Assembly (NCBI GenBank): GCA_031550435.1
Contig: JAVBOO010000036.1
Span: 1-33,964 of the forward strand
DNA length: 33,964 bases
Direction: 5' to 3'
Source: JAVBOO01 sp031550435
GTDB lineage: Bacteria > Bacillota > Clostridia > Lachnospirales > WRAX01
The notes under the pieces were generated by a model. The model had not been told where the DNA came from. It ran no database searches and saw only the letters and a program-made list of their open reading frames with translations. Both the position numbers and the translations under genes were made by a program. Positions 6,743-13,394 of this stretch are shown here, in pieces. Each line of letters begins with the position of its first letter. Position 1 is the stretch's first letter.

Positions 6743-6782
6743 AAGAAACAGGTGCAAACGCGGCATATCGAGGCAAAAATAA
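6651..6782 (+). CDS. small single-span membrane protein overlapping the previous gene
   Basis: From a TTG preceded by GGAGG at 6-nt spacing, a 43-residue product is encoded. It has one strongly hydrophobic segment (VLAVIVIVSAVIVRVLVPAV, residues 9-28) followed by a basic tail (CRRNRCKRG). That is a typical N-out/C-in single-pass layout. It overlaps the gene at 6443-6742 in the +1 frame by 92 nt. Alternatively the two frames are joined by a frameshift. Confidence 0.55.
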   Translation: MIQTDWPCVLAVIVIVSAVIVRVLVPAVGCRRNRCKRGISRQK

Positions 6783-6784
6783 AA

Positions 6785-6817
6785 CCGCCCGTAAACATGT
6801 CGGCAGACATCGGGCGG
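6785..6817 (-). terminator. hairpin with minus-strand T tract
   Basis: CCGCCCG (6785-6791) pairs with CGGGCGG (6811-6817), and inside them ATGTC pairs with GACAT around GGCA, with a 5-nt bulge. On the minus strand the stem is followed by TTTTATTTTT, so as a terminator it would stop leftward, antisense transcription. On the plus strand there is no T tract. Confidence 0.5.
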
Positions 6818-6840
6818 AAATACATAAAAGCAACTTCAGT

Positions 6841-6875
6841 ATAGACGGGAAAGAGGCAAAAGTCAATGGCGAAAA
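6841..6875 (+). repeat. 35-bp direct repeat, copy 1
   Basis: This copy matches 7509-7543 in 34 of 35 positions. It includes a ribosome site, an ATG and the codons for MAK. The two copies bracket the octapeptide-repeat gene at 6925-7506. Confidence 0.85.
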
Positions 6876-6937
6876 TACAAGCGGTGTTCTGTAAAAACAT
6901 CCTACAAGGAGACGGTAAGATAATATGTGCAACTTAA
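6866..6937 (+). CDS. 23-codon leader ORF, probably a duplicated gene start
   Basis: This frame starts with the same ATG-GCG-AAA and upstream sequence as the zinc-ribbon gene at 7534 but diverges after four codons and stops after 23 residues. It overlaps the start of the gene at 6925. It may be a relic of the duplication, or it may couple translation to the downstream gene. Confidence 0.35.
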   Translation: MAKIQAVFCKNILQGDGKIICAT

Positions 6938-7506
6938 AATCCGGAATCATACTAAAGGACAAAATATACATACCCGACCATGACCATCACACAAAAATGC
7001 TCGAAGAGCTTAGCATAAAAGACAATGCCGCAAACGCTGAAAAGCTATTTGTTCGAGCCGAATTACTCCCGCCGGGTAATGATATATTTTCCCCGATAGG
7101 GGCGTGGAAATTACATATAGATCAAGACATTATACCGGACTGGTTTGTCAAGGAATTCGAAGAAAAGCGCATGATTGAAGCTGTTACTGTATGGGCCAAA
7201 GATCATATTCATGTCGGTAAGAGTAATTTTTCAATCGGCTCGAGTATTCATTATTTAAAAGAGTGCAAAGCGGTAAAGTGCGGCAACAGCACCGTTGAGG
7301 CGTGCGGCAACAGCACCGTCACGGCGTGGGGTAACAGCACCGTCACGGCGTGGGATAACAGCACCGTCATATTGCATTCTTACTCTATAAACAAAAAAGA
7401 AAATGTAACCTTATCGCAGAATGCTACGCTGAAAGACTGCAAAACAAAAACTATATATCAAGCAGGAGATTGGAAGCTTGAGCTTGTGAAGAACGAAAAC
7501 CAATAA
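6925..7506 (+). CDS. octapeptide-repeat protein (beta-solenoid-like)
   Basis: The product is 193 aa. Residues 1-115 are an unassigned globular region. Residues about 119-150 contain four 8-residue units with the core GNSTV (CGNSTVEA, CGNSTVTA, WGNSTVTA, WDNSTV), a pattern seen in phage and gut bacterial proteins that probably stack as a beta-solenoid. AAGGAGA lies 12 nt before the ATG. The gene sits between two 35-bp direct repeats and separates early small genes from the recombination block, so it looks like an inserted accessory gene. Its function is unknown. Confidence 0.75.
   Translation: MCNLKSGIILKDKIYIPDHDHHTKMLEELSIKDNAANAEKLFVRAELLPPGNDIFSPIGAWKLHIDQDIIPDWFVKEFEEKRMIEAVTVWAKDHIHVGKSNFSIGSSIHYLKECKAVKCGNSTVEACGNSTVTAWGNSTVTAWDNSTVILHSYSINKKENVTLSQNATLKDCKTKTIYQAGDWKLELVKNENQ
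7279..7374 (+). repeat. four tandem 24-bp units inside the octapeptide-repeat gene
   Basis: Four consecutive 24-bp units share CAGCACCGT at the same phase. Each encodes one GNSTV-type octapeptide. The in-frame period means copy number could change by slippage without breaking the gene. Confidence 0.85.
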
Positions 7507-7508
7507 AG

Positions 7509-7543
7509 ATAGACTGGAAAGAGGCAAAAGTCAATGGCGAAAA
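7509..7543 (+). repeat. 35-bp direct repeat, copy 2
   Basis: This is the second copy of the repeat at 6841-6875. It provides the ribosome site and start of the zinc-ribbon gene at 7534. Confidence 0.85.
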
Positions 7544-7653
7544 CGACAGTTACATGCAGTGCTTGCAAAACTTCACAGCGCATCGGCGGCGCAGATAAAA
7601 CATTACGCTGCCCGAAATGCGGACGGGTGCTTGTGGAGGGAGAAGAACGATGA
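7534..7653 (+). CDS. small zinc-ribbon protein
   Basis: The product is 39 aa: a minimal zinc ribbon with CSAC (residues 8-11) and CPKC (27-30), similar in layout to Com-type phage zinc fingers. It begins inside direct-repeat copy 2, after GGAAAGAGG. Its stop overlaps the ATG of the DUF1351 gene (ATGA), so the two are translationally coupled. It may bind nucleic acid; the partner is unknown. Confidence 0.75.
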   Translation: MAKTTVTCSACKTSQRIGGADKTLRCPKCGRVLVEGEER

Positions 7654-8759
7654 ATGGATTGGTGAAATGTAAGTTTATAGATTCAGACGGTAATCCGAGA
7701 GGACAAGCGTATACATACGGAACCCTTGAAGCTCTTGCTGAGGGCGAAATTGTTTTAAGCGGTGGTAAAAAACTGATTGTTGTTGCGTCTGACATCCCCT
7801 TGAAAGAAGGCGAGATATACGGTGACAAGCTTAAATATGTAACCGCTGCCGGTGCCGACAAAACGTCCGAAGAGGAAACCAAGACGGTTGAAAGTGTCGG
7901 TGCGGATACGGCAGTTTTGGATGAATCCTTATTCGGAGACGAGCTGATTGTAGTTGAACAGCTCCCCGTAATAACCGAACGTCTCAAAAATTTATCGGAA
8001 ATAATTGACAAAGGAATCAGTGCGGCATTAGCCTTACCGGTTTCGGAAGGGTCCATTGCGACCGTAAAGAAAGCGCGAGCAGCGCTAAACAACAGTAAAA
8101 ACCGGTTTGAAGAACGCCGAATGGCTGTGAAAAAAAGCATAATGGCTCCCTATGAAGCTTTTGAGAAAGTTTACAGGGAATACGTAACAAGCAAATTTGA
8201 GCAGGCGGATTCATTGCTGAAAGAAAGAATCGGTAACATCGAAAATGCCGAACGTGCGCGCGTGCGCAAAGAGGTCGAAGCATATTTTCAAGAATGCTGC
8301 TCAAGCCGAAATATCAATTTTTTACTTTTTGAAGACGCAAAGATAAACGTCACACTATCAGCTTCGCTTAAAAACCTTAAAGAGCAGGCGAAAGCGTTTG
8401 TCGACAGAGTAGCGGAGGATGTTGCCTCCATAGACACGATGGAAAACAAAGAAGAAATACTTGTCGAGTACATGCAGGGCTTAAACATTTCCAAGGCCGT
8501 TGCAACCGTTAACATAAGACGTAAGGCTATAGAGGAGCAGAGGCAAAGGCTTGCCGAGACAAGCGCCCAAACGGCGGCGGAGCAAGCCGCCGTTCAAAAA
8601 GTTGAGTCGGTAACCGCTCCTGTCAAATTGGGGCCTCCCGAGATAAACCAAAAGCCTGTTGTCATCCCTAAAGTTACTTTTTCGGTTTTTAACGAAACAA
8701 AAGAACGACTTATCCTAATAAAACAGTTTTTAACAGACGGAGGATACAAGTATGAGTAA
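7650..8759 (+). CDS. DUF1351 protein, RecT-associated
   Basis: The product is 369 aa. Residues 1-70 form a small beta-rich domain (VKCKFIDSDGNPRGQAYTY, then VLSGGKKLIVVASDI). Residues about 105-369 match DUF1351: VEQLPVITERLKNLSEII, a long coiled coil with ERRMAVKKSIMAPYEAFEKV, and a C-terminal TKERLILIKQFLTDGGY. DUF1351 genes are regularly placed before recT in Firmicute phages, and the 8-nt overlap with recT here agrees. It probably supports single-strand annealing, but its activity is not established. The N-terminal domain appears to be a fusion. GGAGG precedes the ATG. Confidence 0.88.
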   Translation: MNGLVKCKFIDSDGNPRGQAYTYGTLEALAEGEIVLSGGKKLIVVASDIPLKEGEIYGDKLKYVTAAGADKTSEEETKTVESVGADTAVLDESLFGDELIVVEQLPVITERLKNLSEIIDKGISAALALPVSEGSIATVKKARAALNNSKNRFEERRMAVKKSIMAPYEAFEKVYREYVTSKFEQADSLLKERIGNIENAERARVRKEVEAYFQECCSSRNINFLLFEDAKINVTLSASLKNLKEQAKAFVDRVAEDVASIDTMENKEEILVEYMQGLNISKAVATVNIRRKAIEEQRQRLAETSAQTAAEQAAVQKVESVTAPVKLGPPEINQKPVVIPKVTFSVFNETKERLILIKQFLTDGGYKYE

Positions 8760-9600
8760 TGAACCGGCACAACGCCCTCGCTTCAGTGTGGCCATTCAAA
8801 CCCCGGCATATCAAAAGTTGATTAACGACACTCTTCAGGATCCAAAGCGCAGACAAAGATTTGTTGCCGGCATAACTTCGGCGGTATCTGTGAATCCGCT
8901 TATACAAGATTGCGATCCCGCAACCGTGTTAAGTGCGGCACTTCTGGGTGAAAGTCTCGAGCTTTCCCCAAGTCCTCAGCTCGGGCAGTATTATATGGTG
9001 CCGTTTAACGATAAAAACAGGGGTAAAATAGCAACATTTATTCTTGGATACAAAGGATACATACAGCTTGCGATTCGTAGCGGTCAGTATCGTAAGCTGA
9101 ACGTGATTGCCATAAAAAAAGGAGAACTTGTAAGCTACGACCCCCTAAACGAGGAAATACAAGTCGATCTGATAAAGGATGAGCAAACGCGTGAAATAGC
9201 GGAAACGATTGGGTATTACGCCATGTTCGAGTATACAAACGGGTTCCGCAAAACTCTTTACTGGAGCAAGGCGAAAATGGAAGCCCACGCGCTCAAATAT
9301 TCAATGGGATATAGGGCCAAGAAAGGCTATACGTTTTGGGAAAAAGACTTTGACGGAATGGCATACAAAACTATGCTCAGGCAGATTATTAGCAAGTGGG
9401 GGGTTATGTCGATCGAAATGCGTACGGCGTTTGAAAACGATGATTCTGTCATTAACGAGGACGGCTCGGCGGAATATGTTACCGGTGCGGAAATAGCAGG
9501 AGTAGGAGCGCCAGCGTTAGGTGAAACCCCATTTGAGACGGGCGACGGTTCCGAATATGAGGAAAACGAAGCGCAGGCACTTAGTTTAAGTGATTTGTGA
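8752..9600 (+). CDS. recT: RecT single-strand annealing protein
   Basis: The product is 282 aa. The RecT core is clear: NPLIQDCDPATVLSAALLGE, LSPSPQLGQYYMVPF, and LGYKGYIQLAIRSGQYRKLN, ending with an acidic tail. RecT-type proteins coat and anneal complementary single strands in phage recombination and replication. No RecE or other exonuclease is adjacent; the MBL-fold protein follows directly. GGAGGATACAAGT precedes the ATG. Confidence 0.95.
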   Translation: MSNEPAQRPRFSVAIQTPAYQKLINDTLQDPKRRQRFVAGITSAVSVNPLIQDCDPATVLSAALLGESLELSPSPQLGQYYMVPFNDKNRGKIATFILGYKGYIQLAIRSGQYRKLNVIAIKKGELVSYDPLNEEIQVDLIKDEQTREIAETIGYYAMFEYTNGFRKTLYWSKAKMEAHALKYSMGYRAKKGYTFWEKDFDGMAYKTMLRQIISKWGVMSIEMRTAFENDDSVINEDGSAEYVTGAEIAGVGAPALGETPFETGDGSEYEENEAQALSLSDL

Positions 9601-10238
9601 TGAAATACCAAATCGTTTCTACAGGATCAAAAGGCAATGCCGTCATTTTAAACGACAAAATTTTAATAGATTGCGGAGTGTCGTTCAAATCACTATCACC
9701 GTATATAAAACCTTTAGTGCTCGTGCTGCTGACGCATTCGCACGGTGATCATTTTAATCCGTCAACTGTGCGCCGCCTGGCGGAGGAGAGGCCGACCTTA
9801 AGATTCGGCACTCCTCCGTGGCTGGTCGACGGGTTGGTGTCCTGCGCCGCACGCAAGTCTTTCATAGATGTTTACGAGATGCATACGGTATTCGATTACG
9901 CCGTATTCAAAATCGAACCGTTTCCGCTGATTCACAACGTCCCGAACTGCGGGTATAAAATCCATATTAACGGCAAAAACGCAATATACGCAACAGACAC
10001 CAACTCATTAAATAATGTTGAGGCAAAAGGCTTTGACCTGTATATGATTGAGTCTAACTACAGCGAACCCGAAATAGCCGAGCGTATAAGGCTCAAGCAA
10101 GAATCGGGTAAGCATATATACGAGTACGATGTTTTAAATAATCATCTGAGCCGTGAAAAAGCCGATGATTGGTTGTATCGCAACATGAGCAGCAAAAGCA
10201 CTTATGTTTATCTACACGGACACGAGGAGTCGAAATAA
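9600..10238 (+). CDS. MBL-fold metallo-hydrolase
   Basis: The product is 212 aa with the metal motif H46-x-H48-x-D50-H51 in THSHGDHF, and a further aspartate in YATDTNS. It resembles the phage MBL-fold proteins commonly found next to recT, which may act as nucleases; activity on DNA is an inference. Its ATG overlaps the recT stop by one base, indicating translational coupling. Confidence 0.9.
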   Translation: MKYQIVSTGSKGNAVILNDKILIDCGVSFKSLSPYIKPLVLVLLTHSHGDHFNPSTVRRLAEERPTLRFGTPPWLVDGLVSCAARKSFIDVYEMHTVFDYAVFKIEPFPLIHNVPNCGYKIHINGKNAIYATDTNSLNNVEAKGFDLYMIESNYSEPEIAERIRLKQESGKHIYEYDVLNNHLSREKADDWLYRNMSSKSTYVYLHGHEESK

Positions 10239-10239
10239 A

Positions 10240-10703
10240 ATGAATAAAGTAATGTTATTAGGGCGACCGACACGCGACCCCGAAATCAGATATTCTACCG
10301 GATCCGAGCCTGTTTGTGTCGCTAAATATGCCTTGGCGGTAAACAAGCGCTTTAAGCGCGAAGGCGAGCCCGATGCGGATTTTATTAACTGTGTCGCCTT
10401 GGCAAGACAGGCGAATTTGCGGAGAAGTACATTAAAAAGGGCAGACAGTTTCTTATTGTCGGGCGGTTGCAGGTTCGGTCGTATGATAAAGACGGACAAA
10501 AACAATGGATAACGGAAGTCGTTGTCGAGGAACATTACTTCGCCGATTCGAAATCAGCCGGCGAAAGCGCTCAGGGCTCGGTGGATCAGTCGAGTCATAA
10601 CACTCAAGGACAGATAAAGCAATCTGACGGCAGAAGTGCCGGCAATCCGTTTGCATTCTACACGGTAGAGGAAAACGGCGACGATTCGGATTTGCCGTTT
10701 TAG
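10240..10703 (+). pseudogene. ssb: single-strand DNA-binding protein gene with a frameshift
   Basis: The first frame gives MNKVMLLGRPTRDPEIRYS through DFINCVAL, a normal SSB OB-fold start. From 10401 the protein continues in the -1 frame as GKTGEFAEKYIKKGRQFLIV, then VRSYDKDGQKQWITEVVVEE and a C-terminal tip DDSDLPF. The join falls at GCCTTGGCAAG, where one base appears missing (expected VAFGKTGEF or VAWGKTGEF). With that base restored the protein would be 154 aa, the usual SSB length. A sequencing or assembly error, a real mutation or a recoding event are all possible; no canonical slippery heptamer is present. Confidence 0.85.
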
Positions 10704-10716
10704 GGCGGGAAATTTT

Positions 10717-11466
10717 ATGAAAAATGAACCTGACAAAGCAGGTGGACGAATGAATTACATACCGCTTCTTTTAGACTTTAGAGCGGAACGCAGAAAAAAG
10801 CCAATCGGCAAGAACGCCATATTGTTATATTTCATTTTATGGGAGTATATCAACGAGTACCGTTTGCCAACCGAGCGGTTTTCAGCGCCAAACTCTGTTC
10901 TACAAGCAAATTCGGGACTGAGCAGGCGTGACCTCGACAGTGCGAGGAACGAGCTCAAGCTGAATGGGTATATCGACTATAAAAAAGGGTCGGGAAACCA
11001 AAGCGGAATATATTTGATTGTTAGATTTGATACGCGCAATGATACACAGTTTGATACACGCAATGATACACAAACTGATACACAAATCCACCACATTAAT
11101 ATAACTAAACAAGACAAAACGAAACTTAACAAAGATTTAAAAGAGCTTGGCGCAAATGCGCCCACGCCCCCGCGCGATACTGCCCCGGCCGTTAAGCGCT
11201 TTATTAAGCCTACCGTCGACGAGGTTCGAACTTTTTGCCGAGAGCGCAAAAGCAGCGTGGACGCACAGCGTTTTGTCGACTATTACGATTCGGTGGGGTG
11301 GATGGTCGGGAAAAAGGCCATGAAGGACTGGAGAGCCGCAGTAAGGACATGGGAAAAGCGGGAGGAGTCAGACCATCAGAGGGCATCCCGTTCCAAGCCG
11401 AGCGGCAACATGTTTTTTGAGTTGGCCGATGAAATGCGAAACGGAGGCGCTGATCATGACAATTGA
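10717..11466 (+). CDS. phage replication initiator / replisome organizer
   Basis: The product is 249 aa. Residues 12-100 have the winged-helix character of replisome-organizer N-termini (MNYIPLLLDF, NAILLYFILWEYIN, LSRRDLDSARNELKLNGYID). A linker of repeated DTRNDTQ follows, then a C-terminal segment (RKSSVDAQRFVDYYDSVGWM, DWRAAVRTWEKRE) common to phage initiators and DnaD-like proteins. The linker DNA is a 12-bp iteron array, the likely origin. The ATG at 10717 follows GGGCGGG; the ATG at 10750 (MNYIPLLL) with AGGTGG is an alternative. Confidence 0.85.
   Translation: MKNEPDKAGGRMNYIPLLLDFRAERRKKPIGKNAILLYFILWEYINEYRLPTERFSAPNSVLQANSGLSRRDLDSARNELKLNGYIDYKKGSGNQSGIYLIVRFDTRNDTQFDTRNDTQTDTQIHHINITKQDKTKLNKDLKELGANAPTPPRDTAPAVKRFIKPTVDEVRTFCRERKSSVDAQRFVDYYDSVGWMVGKKAMKDWRAAVRTWEKREESDHQRASRSKPSGNMFFELADEMRNGGADHDN
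11028..11150 (+). other. probable replication origin: five 12-bp iterons plus AT-rich DNA
   Basis: Five contiguous units TGATACGCGCAA, TGATACACAGTT, TGATACACGCAA, TGATACACAAAC and TGATACACAAAT occupy 11028-11087 with no gaps. All share TGATAC. They are followed by about 60 bp of very AT-rich DNA. The array lies within the initiator gene, as the lambda origin lies within O. Initiator binding to the iterons and melting of the AT-rich flank are inferred. Confidence 0.75.
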
Positions 11467-12103
11467 CGAAACGGCTGTTTTGCTTGGCATTGTGAAAATC
11501 GCATACCCGTATTTTTACAAGGACATGCCAAAAAACGAGCTTGGTGATGCCGTATCGCTGTGGGCGGATATGCTTAGAGACGTAAGCCTTGATGTAGCGA
11601 AGCTTGGCCTGAAAAAGCTTATAGCCACGCATAAAGACTTCCCGCCGACGATCGGTGATCTCTTAGAGGCTATTTCGAGTACCTCAACGACGTATGTGCC
11701 AAGCGCGGGTGAGGCGTGGGGCGAGGTCATCAGGGCGATCAGCAATTACGGCTGGAACATGGAATTAAGGGCACTAAAGAGTCTTTCGCCTTTGACACGG
11801 AAGGCCGTCGAGTGCATGGGGTGGCTGAACTTGTGTACGTCCGAAGAACAAATGGCGGATCGGGCTCACTTCATGAAAATTTACGGTACATTCGAGCTGC
11901 GCGAAAAAGAAAATCGCGTGCTGCCGGAGGCGCTAAGACTGCAAATATCCGAACGGATAACCGCCGCAAAGTCTCAGCCGCAAATCGAGCAACAGCAGAC
12001 TGTCTCATTCGAGGATAAAACAGTGCCCATGCCGCGCCGTCTGGCCGATGCCTTTAGAAACCTCGCGAAACCCGAAAGCCAAGGAGGAGACTGTGATCTA
12101 TAG
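11456..12103 (+). CDS. helicase loader, G39P-like
   Basis: The product is 215 aa. Residues 1-75 match the loader/inhibitor-of-G40P pattern: ETAVLLGIVKIAYPYFYKDM, a conserved VSLWADMLRD and HKDFPPTIGDLLEAI. The rest is a helical region with a proline-glutamine-rich linker and basic tail. Such proteins bring a DnaB-type helicase to the initiator at the origin. No helicase gene is in the window, so the host replicative helicase is the likely partner. GGAGG lies before the ATG, which overlaps the initiator's end by 11 nt. Confidence 0.8.
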   Translation: MTIDETAVLLGIVKIAYPYFYKDMPKNELGDAVSLWADMLRDVSLDVAKLGLKKLIATHKDFPPTIGDLLEAISSTSTTYVPSAGEAWGEVIRAISNYGWNMELRALKSLSPLTRKAVECMGWLNLCTSEEQMADRAHFMKIYGTFELREKENRVLPEALRLQISERITAAKSQPQIEQQQTVSFEDKTVPMPRRLADAFRNLAKPESQGGDCDL

Positions 12104-12470
12104 ATTTTTCGTTCCGCTGCGGCTTCCGTCTCTTAACGAATACACGAACGCCGAACGGACAAGCAGGTACGCTGCAGCGAAAATGAAAGCCGCAGCGGAG
12201 CTTGCAATTATTCTTACGGCAAAACGAGCGTTTAGAGGCGTTAGCTTGCGCTTTCCGGTGTTTATCGCTTATACGTGGCACGAGAAAGACATGCGAAGAG
12301 ACAAAGACAATATAGCGTTTGCTAAAAAATTCGTGCAGGACGCGCTTGTCAAAGTACAAATATTGCCTAACGACGGTTGGGCGCACATATCCGGTTTTTC
12401 CGATAAGTTTTGCGTAAAGCCGTCAAAAGTAGGTGTAGAAGTGGAGGTATACGACTGTGACGAAAATTAA
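12093..12470 (+). CDS. rusA: RusA-family Holliday junction resolvase
   Basis: The product is 125 aa. It has the RusA start LRLPSLNEYTNAER and the catalytic aspartate cluster D70-K-D72-N with D83 in KKFVQDAL, followed by PNDGW. RusA cuts four-way junctions arising from recombination and replication. The GTG at 12093 is chosen because AAGGAGGAGA lies directly before it; an ATG at 12048 lacks a ribosome site and falls inside the loader gene. Confidence 0.93.
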   Translation: MIYRFFVPLRLPSLNEYTNAERTSRYAAAKMKAAAELAIILTAKRAFRGVSLRFPVFIAYTWHEKDMRRDKDNIAFAKKFVQDALVKVQILPNDGWAHISGFSDKFCVKPSKVGVEVEVYDCDEN

Positions 12471-12687
12471 ATCAGTCCGCAGGGCTAAGCATAGAGGGTT
12501 CAAGGGAAGTACACTTGTTCCGCCGCCTGCGTTTAAACCCGTGCCGAGGGTCGGGGATATATTGATTCTCGAAACAACCGAGGGCGAAAAGCTGTGCAAG
12601 GTTGAGGGTTTATATTCTTACCTGTATACGGTTACATATAAGTCCGCCAAGGGCAACGCGGTAATGAGAGAGGGGTTCAGGTATTGA
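12457..12687 (+). CDS. hypothetical protein, small beta-rich
   Basis: The product is 76 aa with a basic N-terminus (TKIKSVRRAKHRGFKGS) and a predicted small beta-barrel-like C-terminal part (VGDILILETTEGEKLCKVEG). No family was recognised. It starts at GTG with GGAGGT upstream and overlaps the rusA end by 14 nt and the following gene by 4 nt, so it lies in a tightly coupled operon. Confidence 0.7.
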   Translation: MTKIKSVRRAKHRGFKGSTLVPPPAFKPVPRVGDILILETTEGEKLCKVEGLYSYLYTVTYKSAKGNAVMREGFRY

Positions 12688-13394
12688 TTAGCGAAAAACC
12701 GATTTTATTCAGTACCCCTATGGTTCAAGCAATACTCGCAGGACATAAGACCCAAACGCGGCGAGTGATAAAACCACAGCCCACTCACCATTATGACGGA
12801 ATGGTATGTGTGGGAAACGACTGCCAAGGCGACAGATGCGAACAATGTATAAAAGGCATACCTTGCCCCGGCAGAGAACTTAGTTATTGGTTCGATATGG
12901 GCGGCAACGAGTGGGCTTGTGGGAAATGCGGCGGTGAAGTCATTCCGTTAACTGGTGGCAGTAAAATCAGAGCGAATTACATAAAAGGCGACATCATGTG
13001 GGTCAGAGAAACATGGCGTTATTGCAAAGACTTAAATGGCATTTGCTTCAAAGCGAGCCCACACGAAGCGGATAACTGCAAAAAGTTCGCGTCTATATGC
13101 GAACACTCACCCACATGGAAACCATCTATCCATATGCGACGTGAAGCGGCGCGGATATTCCTTCGAGTTACTGATGTTCGGGCGGAACGGCTACAGGATA
13201 TCACAGGCAAAGATGTTATGAGCGAGGGTGTGAACCCGGTTTGGTACAATGGTGAACCTGTGCGATGGGAAAACGAGCAACGCGCTGCATACCACAAACT
13301 ATGGGACAGCCTAAACGCTAAACGAAGCTTCGGCTGGGACGCAAACCCGTGGGTTTGGGTTTACACCTTCGAAAAGGAGGAACCGCCAAAATGA
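12684..13394 (+). CDS. ASCH-like phage protein with a zinc-binding insert
   Basis: The product is 236 aa. The start KPILFSTPMVQAILAGHKTQ followed by TRR, and the later WVRETW, WKPSIHMRREAARIFLRVTD, VRAERLQDI and NPWVWVYTF, are the pattern of phage ASCH/PUA-like proteins thought to bind RNA or modified nucleic acid. Residues about 46-95 carry many cysteines (CQGDRCEQCIKGIPC, CGKCGG), suggesting an inserted zinc finger. The start is a TTG overlapping the previous stop (TTGA). Its function in phages is not known. Confidence 0.75.
   Translation: MISEKPILFSTPMVQAILAGHKTQTRRVIKPQPTHHYDGMVCVGNDCQGDRCEQCIKGIPCPGRELSYWFDMGGNEWACGKCGGEVIPLTGGSKIRANYIKGDIMWVRETWRYCKDLNGICFKASPHEADNCKKFASICEHSPTWKPSIHMRREAARIFLRVTDVRAERLQDITGKDVMSEGVNPVWYNGEPVRWENEQRAAYHKLWDSLNAKRSFGWDANPWVWVYTFEKEEPPK

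Noticed and set aside
7279..7374. Possible CRISPR array
   Set aside because: The 24-bp units are contiguous, in frame, and encode an octapeptide repeat.
11028..11087. Possible CRISPR array
   Set aside because: The units are 12 bp and contiguous with no spacers; they fit iterons.
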